This document shows positions 47,157 through 58,227 of a stretch of DNA of 64,000 nt, piece after piece (the stretch's first letter is position 1; each line of letters starts with the position of its first letter). Both the position numbers and the translations under genes were made by a program. Location of the stretch: contig JAHGAU010000003.1 in assembly GCA_019925105.1 (NCBI GenBank), positions 1,116,001-1,180,000 of the forward strand, read 5' to 3'. This DNA comes from Niebla homalea. Taxonomy: Eukaryota; Ascomycota; Lecanoromycetes; Lecanorales; Ramalinaceae. Under the pieces are notes generated by a model, which had not been told where the DNA came from, ran no database searches, and was given only the letters and a program-made list of their open reading frames with translations.

Positions 47157-47706
47157 GTTTAGGCTGCCTCAAAACCTCTCCGAAACTATTCGAATTTGGT
47201 CTGAATGGAAAGCGCATGGTGATGAGGCGTCATTTGCGCATTAAAAATGACATCTTGTTGCGTGGATTTGATGGCTTTTGATGAGTTTGGGCGTTGTGGT
47301 GTGTCTGGGTCTGTTGGCTGGTTCGGTGTTATTGAGCGGATTGGTGGTTGGCACCTGGTGACTCGCGCTGAAGAAAATGATCGTCCCTTGGGCTCGGAGC
47401 ACTCTTGGCACTTCACCCGCTAGCTTAAGATTGCCCCTCATTAGTCCGTTCACGTGATTTGCTCTTTTTTGCCAATTTTGCCTTGTGCCCAATTTGAGCC
47501 TTCCAAGGCGATATTGGAGCTCAATCTTGAGATTCCATTAATTAGATGGTCATCATTGAAGCTACTCAAAGTGCACACCGACGGTCATCATAGCTCCCTT
47601 TCTCCCATCTTCCCTTTGTAATCTTTTGGTTTGTAACCCCTGATATCCATTCAACCGCAATCGTGGCGGACGCAAATCAAGCAGCCTTGTACGATGCAAG
47701 GAGGAG
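47157..47706. promoter_or_regulatory. Divergent region EPL1 / calcineurin B
   Basis: About 550 bp between EPL1 and the first recognised coding sequence of calcineurin B. The missing first exon of the latter should lie here; I could not find an ATG with a donor in the right phase. Confidence 0.35.
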
Positions 47707-48649
47707 GAATACAGATGCCAACAGCAAGCTGCTGGACACAATAATTCAGGGCTCGAATTGTATGAGTCATCTTGATGGGCTTTGTGCCAGATCCATGTCT
47801 TCCCTGGCTTACATTCCCCCTGTTCAGTCGATCGCGATGAGGTCGACCGATTACAGAAACGGTTCATGAAGCTCGACAAGGTGCGCAACCAGGATAGAAC
47901 ACTCCTATTGTCGGTCGCAATAGCTGACACATGCTTTGTGGAGCAATAGGACAAGTCGGGCACAATCGAACGTGATGAATTCCTCGCCCTGCCTCAAGTC
48001 TCTACCAATCCCCTCGCTACACGGTATGACCATGGATCTTGTCCCACTCGGCCCCCATGACTAGATTTCGTTGCTTCCACTGCTGCCTGACCTTTTTCGA
48101 TCCGCTCCACATGGCCGTTTGCTAAATAAGCGCTCCTTGAATAGCATGATTGCTATCTTCGACGAAGACGGAGGCGGCGACGTCGACTTTCAAGAGTTCG
48201 TCTCCGGCCTTTCAGCATTCAGCAGCAAGGGCAACAAAGAGGAAAAATTGCATTTCGCGTTCAAGGTCTACGATATTGACCGGGATGGGTACATCAGCAA
48301 TGGGGAGCTGTTCATCGTGTTGAAGATGATGGTGGGAAGCAACTTGAAGGACCAGCAATTACAGCAGGTGGGTCTATGAACACTAGTCCGAGCATGATGG
48401 ATCAGGGTTGGGGGAAAAGCTGGCTAACGTGAAAGATAGATCGTGGACAAGACAATCATGGAGGCCGACCAGGATCGGGACGGCAAGATCAGCTTCGAGG
48501 AGTTTACGAAGATGGTGGAGAATACGGATATTTCGATGAGCATGACATTAGGTACGGCTCTCCCTCCTTCCCTCCTTGCCTTGGAGGCTTGTTTGCTTGC
48601 CGTGGGACCTTTTCACTGACGATGCCCATTGCTCTCAGATCAATTTTAG
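47707..48649 (+). CDS. CNB1: Calcineurin regulatory subunit B
   Basis: Recognised exons: 47707-47759, 47828-47880, 47950-48023, 48145-48367, 48440-48551, 48639-48649 (the last is 11 nt, DQF and stop). Four EF-hands: [39 protein letters not shown] and [13 protein letters not shown]. The first coding sequence seen is [20 protein letters not shown], equal to family residue 3 onward (family MGNTTS...). The initiating MG is not found: no in-frame ATG precedes it, and the acceptor GAGGAG/G would need an upstream exon ending ATGGG. Calcineurin B binds the catalytic A subunit and confers Ca dependence on dephosphorylation of Crz1. The N-terminal Gly is normally myristoylated. Confidence 0.93.
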
Positions 48650-49707
48650 GAGTTCAATATCCGCAAATACCACCCTACTGGTTACCTGCACTAGAAGGCT
48701 GAGTAATGTTTCTTATGAAGTCAATACCCATCAATCAATGAAAGAAATATTCAAAACCATGTGTAAGTGAAAGCTTTTTTGAATGCTGTCGGTGTGTCCA
48801 GAAGGGGTAGGGGGCTGCTTTGCACTGCTCCAAATTCCCGGACCAATCTGGCTACACAGTCATTGCGACTGCAATGCAATAATATGGCAAAATGTAAGAA
48901 TGGCAAGTACACTTGCAATGCTGATTCAACAAGTTTGAGGATTCTCATCGGTAGACGAGTGCAACAGTCCCACCGTCCTTGCATGCGCCCGTGTGCGCTC
49001 AGGAGGGAAGGGGGATGCTTCCATTCCTGGAAAAGTGTTCGTTAGGACACATCACAGACGTCAAGTGGACTCGGTGCATTGGTAAAGCATGAAAATGGAG
49101 CATCAATCTTCTCCCATCAACCTCTCATTATTTCCAGGTATTTAGGTATTCAGGTACTGATGGTGAGTGCCACTTTCCATCCATGGAGCCGCCTCTCGTG
49201 ACTCAGGGGCCCCTTCTCCATTTCTCCCAAAATTGAACACGTCGGCCCATTTCTGAATTCGGACGAGATCCATGATAAGCATGTCCCCAAAAACCTGCAA
49301 ACGGTCATTACTATGGGTGGATGTGATTGTCCCTGTATGCGCCTGGCGTGCCTCAGGGGTTCTGTTCCTCCGCGTACAAAAAGCCGCGACGGGCGCCACA
49401 CAACGTCCAAATGTTTGCAATCCATCTCAAAGGCGAGAAACAGTGATAGCTGTCGCAAGGTCATTGCTATCTCATAATTTGGTGATATCCAGTGGAGTAG
49501 GTGAGAGAAGTTGTGCTGCGGTGCCTCAGGGCGCTGGTCTTCCATTTGTCGTAACATCATCACATCTTCGCAAATACAGATTCAAAACAAGTATGATGCA
49601 ACAAAAATGCGAAGACGTACATGTTCATTAATGTTCTATTGTAATCCAATTTTTCCTCAACGTCAGTCGTGATGTATGAGCGCAGTTTGCAAGGCATTCG
49701 CACCTTG
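48650..49707. other. Gene-free stretch
   Basis: About 1 kb downstream of calcineurin B. A 137-codon minus-strand frame at 49150-49563 shows no known family. Nothing else is supported. Confidence 0.35.
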
Positions 49708-49780
49708 CTAAGGGTGTTTACCCTTAGGATACCCCGGAAATCCGGGAAGGGTGGACACAATACTTTCGAGTATTAATACT
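49708..49780. repeat. Cluster of three perfect hairpins
   Basis: CTAAGGGT-gttt-ACCCTTAG (49708-49727), CCCGGA-aa-TCCGGG (49733-49746) and AATACT-ttcg-AGTATT (49759-49774) follow one another within 67 bp. The last arm also forms a 12-bp palindrome AGTATTAATACT (49769-49780). It lies about 33 bp in front of the tRNA-like gene. Confidence 0.65.
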
Positions 49781-49812
49781 GGAATACTAACTTGCTTGCA
49801 CATGACAAAATC

Positions 49813-49956
49813 GCCTGGATGGTGCAGTGGTTAGCACGTCGGTGTCCTATTTGGCAAGCCAATGCCCGCCAAAGGGTGACAAGACCACTTGCAGCGAGTC
49901 CACTTGGATAGCGACGGACGTTCACGAAGACCCGGGTTCGAGTCCTGGTCCAGGCA
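49813..49956 (+). tRNA. tRNA-like Pol III gene with a long intron, isotype not assigned
   Basis: GCCTGGA (49813-49819) pairs perfectly with TCCAGGC (49949-49955), followed by discriminator A. The D arm GTGC-AGTGGTTA-GCAC and T arm CCGGG-TTCGAGT-CCTGG are well formed. The A box (TGGTGCAGTGG) and B box (GGTTCGAGTCC) match consensus, and a T7 tract follows at 49965. The span is 144 nt against 73 for a mature tRNA, so about 70 nt must be intron in the anticodon loop. The anticodon stem (TCGGT on the 5' side) has no clean ACCGA partner, so the anticodon cannot be read with confidence; direct reading of the 5' half would give CCT. It may be a diverged or damaged gene. Confidence 0.7.
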
Positions 49957-49964
49957 TTCATTTC

Positions 49965-49971
49965 TTTTTTT
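49965..49971 (+). terminator. Pol III T-run terminator
   Basis: Seven T residues start 9 nt after the tRNA-like gene, on its strand. This length suffices for RNA polymerase III termination. Confidence 0.7.
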
Positions 49972-52344
49972 GATATTTTTTTTTCGCGGCTCCTATCTGT
50001 CTGGGAAGGCTACGGAAGGGGACGTGGGTTCCCATCATGAGAGCTGGGAGGCTCAGTAACTTACGATGGCATTAAGGCGGTTGGGTTTGACGGTCATGTT
50101 CCTCTGTATTTGGCGGTAGGCAAAACGCGTGTGAAGCTGTACGCGGTGAGACGCGGGAAGCGGACTGCATAAACTTCACCATCCACCCCCATTTTTCCCT
50201 GCTACAACATCCGATGACACCCAAAAGAGTTACAGGGAGCTTCATTTACTTCAACGCTACATCCGAGTATACTTTTGACCTTGATCCCAGCAACGTGGGC
50301 ATCATAGTTGGCTTTGAGTGGGCGGCGCTCCACACTTCTGGGGCACACTCAGGGGCACCAAGGGCTCATCACATTGCGATTAGGGACGTCTTTTGCCACC
50401 CACTTGATAATCGCTATTAGCAATGCAGGATCCAGGTATTAGTGGATCTAAATGGACTCATGCAACAGCAAAGAAGACGTTTCCAGCCTCGCCATCACCT
50501 TGCCCCTGCGTTAGGCCTCCTCCTCCCGGTCGTCCCAACAATGGTCCTGCCCCGTCGATTACCTCGTCAACAGATTCATGAATAATAGCATTACTTCTGG
50601 TACCACCCTTTCTTTCCTGAACATGCGGTACTGATGTGAATTCTAGGCTCGCTGTGTGACAATCCACGCATGTAGGGTCTTCCAACCCCGTCGGCAACAA
50701 GCTTAGCTATCAACATTAAGCCAATCGGTCGATGACAGACCAAGAACGTAGTTGACAGCCTACTCGAGCTATATCACACTTTCAGCTGGAGGAAAAAATC
50801 CTATACCATCTTCGCTGGCTTCACCTTTGCTCTGCCCATCTTGCCTTTTGGGTGGCTCCCGAATCCCCCCTCCCGCACGATCTCGACTCTCTCGAGCGTT
50901 CGAAAAGCGATACGAAAGTTTCCCATCGTCAGAACGGTGCGTTGACATGCCTGAATCAAATGCGCCTTCGACCGGGGGAAAATACTTGAAACTGGTGACA
51001 CCCTGTTTGATGGCCTCAATTTCTGCCCCCGTAACCCCCTTTTTGCCGTCTAGGCCACCGCTACAACCACAACCACAAAGAAGCTTTTCAAATCAATCGG
51101 CTCCTCCGTACTCACCCATTTTATGACTACAAGTACCTATCCGAACCCGTTAAAGCACACGCACGCGCCTCTCATGGCTGGCCGAAAAGACGAACTGTGC
51201 CTCCTTGATCAGGGAAGCCTCTCCTCACTCAATAATGACAGCATCACACCCTTGGAGGAGTGCTTAGCGTGGGGTGCCGCCTTGGCCCGGGATGCCGCCT
51301 TGGCCCATGATGAAACATGTATAGCATGCAGCAGGAGCAAAACGCCACACATATGCAGGAGCTGGAAGCCGCCGTTGAAGAACTTGAACGGGTCAGCCGG
51401 CAGCCAACGGGTGACGAGATAAACCCCCCCCCCTCTGGATTCAAGCTTCAAAAACCGGCCCGCGTAGATAGCCAAACCCGGCGGTGCATGAGGCGAAAGG
51501 TCAAAGGGGGGAGGGTCTGGCCGAGAACCCTGGGCGGCAGGAGCAGGGAATGTGACAGGTATCGTGGAGGATCTGCTGCAGGGGTGTATCCATGGGGAAT
51601 CCTTGCCATTGCTGGCAGTAGTAGTTAGAGGGTAGCAAGGGTAGTAGCTTTCTACTAATAACCCACGTCTTGTTACTATTTTCTTGCGTTTCACTTCTTT
51701 TCCTTTAAACCTTCGCATCGGGTAGTTGATAGCTTCTGATAATGGAAATGTGTCAAAATGTATTGGGCTTCTCCCACTACTACTGTGGTTTCAGATTGTG
51801 TATAGAAAAGTACATGTATCACATATCAGGAAAACCTTAACCTCACTTCCTCCCCCATGCGCACACCTTTCTGCTGGATTTCAGGGGTGGGGGCATGATA
51901 CCTTGCGTCAATGTTCTTCCCATGATTTTCATTTGCGATATCCCCTTATTTCCTATTTCCTCACGGCCGAGTCCCGGATCCGATACAGTCGCTCTGTCCA
52001 ATTTCTAGTAGCAGGAGAACCAATGATGTATGAAGATGTGATATATCTATCTGCGTAGAGAGCTTCCGGTGGCGAAGCCGCTGAGTGCGTGCTGCGAGAC
52101 CTTGACTCGTACGTAGCGTATTGAAAGACACCGTTGCGCCAATCAAGAGGGTGTAGGCCCACGCACATTCACCGCCCTCGACTGCATTGCGAGTTCTCCT
52201 TTGCTGTAATATCCTGCAATTCGAACGGGGACTGAAATGTGCCGGTGAAGCTGCCGGTTCGAGTTGGCTGCAGAGAGACTGGATCGAGGTTGCTGAGGTG
52301 CCTCTCCTTTCCCCCTTGCCAGCCAATGGGATGGCGGGTGCAAG
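49972..52344. other. Gene-poor stretch of 2.4 kb
   Basis: No supported gene. It includes an 18-bp tandem pair at 51275-51310 (unit TGCCGCCTTGGCCC plus 4 nt, two mismatches) and overlapping frames at 51209-51718 on both strands. The plus-strand frame has a short coiled-coil-like run (MQELEAAVEELERV) but no identifiable family. It could be decayed repeat sequence. Confidence 0.35.
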
Positions 52345-53567
52345 TCATGAACCTGACCGTGACGTTCGAAGGCGGCTTCGTGATCCTCCGCCGCTGTTGT
52401 TCAGTACTTCGATACATCTGATGATCACTGCGAAAATTAGCTGATAGACCTCAAAATAACAAGAGTGGGGGGAAGGCCTCACTGGGTATGATTTCACTCT
52501 CGAAGAAGCCAATCTCGTAATCGACAAGGCCGTATCTCTCAAGCCCATTGGCAATCCGCACGACGTCGTCGCCAAGCTGTTCTAGCGCGTCTTTCGAAAG
52601 GAGGTTCGCCAATCTCACCGTTCCTGGTTTGTCACTCAACAATTTCTGACTGTCGTTGAGCTGTCGTTGCAGGAACGCGAGCCAGGAGTAGTGAAAGTTC
52701 CTCCAGAATGCAAGTCTAGCTTCGTACTTTGCCTCCCTTTCAGGACTCCTGAGCGGCGACGTCGTGTCATCTTGGTTGAGCTCTAAGGCTGATCAGTACC
52801 AATTTTTGGGGGAATTTTGGGGGGAATATCAGGCTGGTCTCACGTAATCTCTCAACCCCATCGACCAGAAAGTTGAACATGGCCAGCAAGGAGGACCTAG
52901 CCTCAGCAATGCGGCCCTGGACTATGAGTGTGTTGACCTGCCTTAGGAGCTGATGATATGGCGAGAATGGATCCTGGGGCTGTTGCGGCTGTGCCAATCC
53001 AGGGGCTGACCCTTGGTTGACAACCGGATCGTTTGACGGATATCCGGAGGCAACGGCTGTCTGCCCAAGATCTGCCGACGGCCCAAAGGCTCCCGGTTGA
53101 TGTAAAGAAGCGCTTTGATAAGAGCTCTGTATAGTGGAGGGCTGGCTCACGGATGGGGTGTAATATTGCTGAGAACCGAATTGATTGGACAAGACTTCTA
53201 CCGCTGTCGATTGACGCTGCTGGTAGACGGGCTCAGACTGAAAGTCCATCGAAGGATGCCGTCCCGTCTGTGGCAATTGAGAATCGTTGTAAATCATCGA
53301 GCTCGGGTATTGCGGGCTGGGTTGTGCCCTACTCGAGAGTTGGGAATACTCGCTTTGGTAAGTAAAAGATGCTCCCTGCATTTGTTGAGAGGCGTATTGT
53401 GGGGTTTGTGAGTATTCGTGGCCGCTTACACTTTGGGTAGGAAGCGCTGATGGGTCTCTGACATTCCTGAAATTTGCCTGGGGATTCTGACCATATGAAG
53501 AATCATTCGCAAAGCCATGTTGATAGCCTGACTGCTGAGAGTGTCTTCGGCGTCGTTCGTCATCCAT
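52345..53567 (-). CDS. Conserved Pezizomycotina protein of unknown function
   Basis: Three exons: 53567-52844, 52788-52483, 52427-52345, giving 370 residues. The first 190 residues are Gln/Ser/Tyr/Pro-rich and disordered. The C-terminal part is helical: YHQLLRQVNTLIVQGRIAEA then RSSLLAMFNFL; ARLAFWRNFHYSWLAFLQRQ; LSKDALEQLGDDVVRIANGL; ERYGLVDYEIGFFESEIIPM then IIRCIEVL. I recall similar helical domains in other filamentous fungi (pattern LWxxFNxxWLxxLQRQ, then GIERHGLVDYQMGVWEEEI) but no name or function. The last junction was fixed by phase: acceptor TTCGCAG then TGATC restores MIIRCIEVL. A nuclear or RNA-related scaffold would fit the prion-like tail, as inference only. Confidence 0.72.
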
Positions 53568-53679
53568 TGAGTGTTACTATTTGATATTTTGAGTTTGAAT
53601 TGGTCAGAAAATTTCCAATGACAGCGCAGCTCACCTTCTATTACTAGGTAGTACTAGGGGCTACTGTAGTAGGATCTGC

Positions 53680-55096
53680 TCATATGCAGCTCGTGTATCC
53701 TATGCAGAGTCGAGGGTTGCTCAAAGCAGCAGAAAGGCTACCTGACAACCTGTCTTGCCGGAGCAGCCGCTTTGCAGATCTGCCCCAAGCTTCTTCGAGG
53801 CTATTGTAAAGTGATGCTGGTCCACGGGATAGCCAAGACCGGCTGGCGATAGGATGATAAGGCGTGGAGATCAATGCCCAGATGCTGTTCATAGCTTCAT
53901 GAGTTCGTGCTAAAGTTTTGGGAATTCCCAAGAAGACTAAGATGTTTTGAGGAGGAATGAGGGTGAGATGAGCTCCCTGTACGAGAGCAATGCCTGGTCA
54001 CTGTTGAATGTGAGGTCGCTCGTAGGTAATGCAAGGAACACTGATCCTTAAATATTGGGATGAAGAGTATATCCAGTTTTTGTAGGGCTCGGAACGACCA
54101 CGGGCATCCTTGACAGTAATTGTCACTATGGCGCGAGCCGCAAGTGAGGCAAGACTAATGTCGTCTGTTCTTATGTCAAGCCTTACAGGGGGTACCAAAG
54201 ATGGATGCAGTAAGGAGAAACCATGGCGTAATATCGATAGACTGTTGTGCTTTGAGACTCTAGCTGAGATAGGGTCTATCGTCATCGGAGAGGAGAGCTC
54301 AAGTGCTTTGAAATCGCATTTCTGCAGTGGCTGAGAGGCATTTCCTCGGCTGACAGGCCGTGGAAGAGGCTCCAGAATTTCCCGTCTCCGATGATGACCA
54401 TGGAGGATGAGATTGGATGTAGGATTGGGTTCTGTCAACATGACTGCTTGGGTAAGGTCTCGTGCCCAATTGGCTAAAATAGCAATGTCAGCCTGAAGGA
54501 GCTGAGCTTTTGGTAAGACTGAATAAGGTTGTTACCAGTCCGTGTAGTCCGCAGGCCTGGAATTAAGAAAGAGCGGCATTGAGATGGATGGTTTGAATCT
54601 CCAGACTCCGTGATGATGCATAGCGCATGTTTTAGGATAGCAGAGTCACCAAAATGGAATACGAAGCGAGAGAAGAAGCGGAAGAATCGTGTTTCATGAG
54701 AAAGCGCAAGAGCAAGTAAGCACTGTTTTTCGAAACCTTCGATGGGCCATGTGTCTAGCATGCTGAATAAGGATAAGAACGGCGCATGATCATTGGACCT
54801 GGCTTAGGTTTCATCAATCCTCGATGGACTGATTCGTACCAAAGGCAAACCAGAGTAGGGAGTCGACGAAGGATCTGTAGCACATAGGGCAACCTGAGCC
54901 TGTGCCCAACGCTCTTCTTTCGGGAAACACCCTTCAACATGTGCTTTCGAGATATTGCCCAACCCCTGAGGTTGGGTGTCCTCCCCGATCAGATTGCTAT
55001 GTCTGGGAGAAGTTCCGTGGGGGAGAGTAGAGAGTCAGAGCGTTCTTGTGACCATGATTGGCTGCTGACTTCAATCATTGCGGTCTTTGGTTTCAT
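53680..55096 (-). CDS. Probable multi-exon gene, model unresolved
   Basis: Open frames with coding character follow each other on the minus strand: MKPKTAMIEVSSQS (ATG at 55096), LGNISKAHVEGCFPKEERWA, FSMLDTWPIEGFEKQCLLAL, ALSHETRFFRFFSRF, ADIAILANWARDLTQAV, and near the 3' end IPKTLARTHEAMNSIWALIS then SWLSRGPASLYNSLEEAWGR, stop at 53680. Plausible GT/AG joins in compatible phase exist for several of these, for example TCATG/gtcaca..catag/C and CTCTG/gtttgc..ctaag/CC. I could not settle the set. No known domain was recognised. If real, it is a helical protein of about 300-400 residues lying 110 bp upstream of the neighbouring minus-strand gene. Confidence 0.4.
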
Positions 55097-56935
55097 CGAT
55101 GCAGGCAGTTCACACATCGCGCAATGCTTCCCTGAACGATACCAACCTTAGTATTCCTGGCCGGGATAGGCGCACTAACGCGTGTACATGTGACCTCTAT
55201 CAGGCTGACAATGGACAGACGTTATGTCGAGAAGGAGAGGCCTCCCTTAGCTTTCGGCAATTTCGTCAAAGAGCTCCACACTAGGGTACTGGTGTACGCG
55301 GACCATACTTTATGGAAAAGGGAATCGGGAGGACAACCCGTAGTCCTATTTGAAGAGGGTGAGGCTGTGCCTGGAAGTCAAAATGGGTGAGTTGGGTCAA
55401 CTCTAGCACACGCCACGAGCAAAGGAGGCTGGCAAAGAGCGACGGCTCCAATACTCAAGTGATACCAACTTGATATCGACCACGACCATGGTACAACGCA
55501 GCTCCCGCAGGTCCTGGCTGAAAGTTTAGACATCCAAGCTTGGAACTTGTGTAGCCTTTTCTCTGCTGACTGCCACTGGGCAGGATAATGACGACGCCCA
55601 TCACGAAAAGCGTTGCAATGATCTGTCGATGCCTCCCGGCAAGTAGATTCGCGATGGCCCGATCGCTTCGAAATTCATTCTACCGGAAACCGAAGTCCCG
55701 TCTAACACTCTCCGTGACTGCCAGACAGTACGCTATTGAGATCTCGATGGGGCAGTGATTTTAAGTTGCCACGTGAGCAACGCAAGTACCACATGGCCTG
55801 GGCGCCGCGGGCGCCTCAGCCCCTGCAGCGTCATTACTGCTTATCTATTCTCTGATCTGATTATAACAATCGATGACATACGACTTTGCCGCACCGGATT
55901 GACCTGAAACCCATTTCGTCGGGTTCTTCGGAGGGCTCAATCACTGGTGCATCAGGGCCGCGAGCCAGCCATTCCCGAAACCCCTGTTTCTGTCAAGTGA
56001 TTGGCCCTGCCCATTTATACCATGCAGGTACCAGGCCATCTGGCGCAGCCTGCTGCAGCCTTGGGAAACTCTATCACGACTTTGCTTCATCATCAACTTT
56101 CTCGTTGAGGACTTCAACCCGTTTGTGCTTGCCGCGGAGCTGAGACGACCGGAGACATGGCCAACCGGGTTCCTAGAGGTGGTCACCTACGGCGAGGTAC
56201 AGAGCTCTGCTGGAAATGCTCATCTTGAAGTCTGCCCTCCGACCATACTGGTCAGGACTCGATCTGGTAACACATTCGGGCACTTGCATATTCAGCTCAT
56301 GTGGCAGTGCTGGTACGCTCTATAATAATGAAGCGAGCTGTCTATGTGAGCCTAGGTGATGGATGCATGTTTCATAATCTGCAATAGCAGTCGAACGGCC
56401 ACGGTGGTAGGCTTCAAACCCTGACTCATGACGCTTTCACAGTAGCTGAGACCACCTCAGAGAGGGCGGCTGGTATAGGGCATCCTCAAAACAATCTCGC
56501 CTGCCAATCGTGCATGCCGCGTTTCATCGATCAAAGAAATTAGCAGAGTAGAAGCTATGACCGAGCACCAGCTTGGCTGTCTTCAGTCTTCCGTAAACGC
56601 CTACAGGGCAATCCGCTGAGTTTTTGAGAAATGTGTCATCTGCCATCTGTACTCTTACGTAGCCAAACGGGAACGTTATAAAACCACAGAAAGTCATTGA
56701 GGCCTCCAGTACTCTCTCTTTTAGATGAGCTTATGTTGTGGAGGGTAAGGCCCTGCATACTTGTGGAACATATCCTTTATAACTCTGGGCGACATGCAAC
56801 TTGAATGCCACGCACTGAGGCTTTCAAGACTGAGCTATTGGGAGAGCCCATGTTCGCCTCGGATCAAGTGCAACGAATCCAGATCCACGAGAGCGCCACG
56901 TGAAGGGATCCTTCCCCTTCCTTTCACGTACGCCT
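55097..56935. other. Gene-poor stretch with unassigned open frames
   Basis: About 1.8 kb. A plus-strand frame at 55209-55388 (MDRRYVEKERPPLAFGNFVK) runs up to a GTGAGT donor, and a frame without an ATG at about 55905-56323 reads NHWCIRAASQPFPKP and FLVEDFNPFVLAAELRR. They could be exons of an unrecognised gene; no join was convincing. Confidence 0.3.
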
Positions 56936-57901
56936 TCATCGCTTGACCCAGGCGGGCATTTTCCTTGCCTTCACCTTGCCCGGTTTCTTCCTCTCCACTC
57001 TTCTCGGATCTCTGGTCACGCATCCCGCTGTGATACCACGCCCGTCAGATGGATTGCTCTAGAAACAGATGAGGATGTTGTACTAACCTCTCCGTAAAGC
57101 TGGCTTGAGAGCAGGCTCGAAGACCATCAGGGCCTTAGCAGCGCCCAGTGTAATGGCTTCGGCCTGCCCCGTCGTTCCTCCCCCTTTCACCAAAGCCCAC
57201 ACATTGTACTTGTCTAGTCTGCCGGTCGCCTTCAACGCCCACAGAGCACTCTCCCTATCATGGATCCGGCCAAAAGCCGTATTCAGACTTTTTCCATTAA
57301 TAAGCACGTTGCCCTCGCCTTGGACCAAATACACCTTCGCACTACTCTCTTTCCTCCGCCCAACACCAAACGTCTTACCATCCTTGTCGATGATCGCGGG
57401 ACGACGGATCACAGCGAAGGGGTCAAGGTCTCGTTTGAAAATTTCCAAGGTCTCCTTCAGGTCTTTCGGGATCACATCTGGGTGAATCCTGTTGAGCCGC
57501 TGTAGGATTTCGAGGGCTCGGTGATACTTTGCTGCTTTGACGGGCTCCCCAATGAGCAAGCGATATTGAACGAGGGTTCGCCAAGCCACACGGGGAGCTT
57601 GAGCTGGAGGAATAGTCGGGAGGGTCTGATAGCGGCGAAGGAGTGTCTGAAGCTGAAGGAAATGATCGGTGCTGTCTGGACGGGCAGTGAAGTAGGAAGG
57701 AGAGGCGGGCACGATGCGCCCTTTGGATGGATCTATAGGCGGGAGACTCTCGAGGTCAAATGGCGGAGCTGCTATAGCGGCCCTGTTGGATGTCGTTTGT
57801 ATGGCTCTTCGGGGTATTCGAGGTGTTGCAGGCAATTGATGGAAACACTTGGGGCAGTAAGATGGTGAGAATATACTTGAGAGTGTTCTCTTCGAAGCCA
57901 T
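56936..57901 (-). CDS. MRPS9: Mitochondrial small-subunit ribosomal protein uS9m
   Basis: Two exons: 57901-57088 and 57027-56936, giving 301 residues. An Arg/Ser/Thr-rich N-terminus (to about residue 45) suits a mitochondrial presequence. The C-terminal third is the uS9 fold: [52 protein letters not shown] and [20 protein letters not shown], ending [19 protein letters not shown]. The GRRKxxSAxV and GGGxxGQAxA motifs are the uS9 signatures, and the Lys/Arg tail reaches the decoding centre. The intron is placed by phase between ALRR and GCVTRD. An N-terminal extension of about 170 residues is usual for fungal mitochondrial forms. Confidence 0.93.
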
Positions 57902-58227
57902 GATAGCCTGTTCAACCTTTCTATTGCTCTGTCCTTCTTATAGCTCTTGAAGTGTCTTCTTGGACTGCTCCTTCTCCAAGTTCTCTTTTTGCTTCTTTCC
58001 TAATCAAGCGTAGGGTCTGTTTCCTATGCACCCCAAGGCCCACAATACTTTGAATACTTATAGAATACACGCTAGAACAGAGTCTAATTCTCGAGCCACT
58101 CCACGCGCACTCACGCCATCCCACCCAACCAAGAATTTTGAATTTTTTGTTTTCATCTTTCTCTGAATAGTCAAGCTCTTCACCTTTTCTTCAATCCCAT
58201 ACATACCCAGCACAACCTTTCACCACC
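57902..58227. promoter_or_regulatory. Divergent promoter uS9m / NAP1
   Basis: This 326-bp region lies between divergent starts. A pyrimidine-rich tract precedes the NAP1 ATG. No motif is assigned. Confidence 0.35.

Noticed and set aside
49140..49563. 137-codon minus-strand frame downstream of calcineurin B
   Set aside because: No known motifs and irregular composition; probably chance.
51209..51718. 169-codon minus-strand frame and an overlapping plus-strand frame with a short coiled-coil run
   Set aside because: Neither shows a recognisable family; the coiled-coil run (about 14 residues) is too short to support a transposon gag or regulator call.
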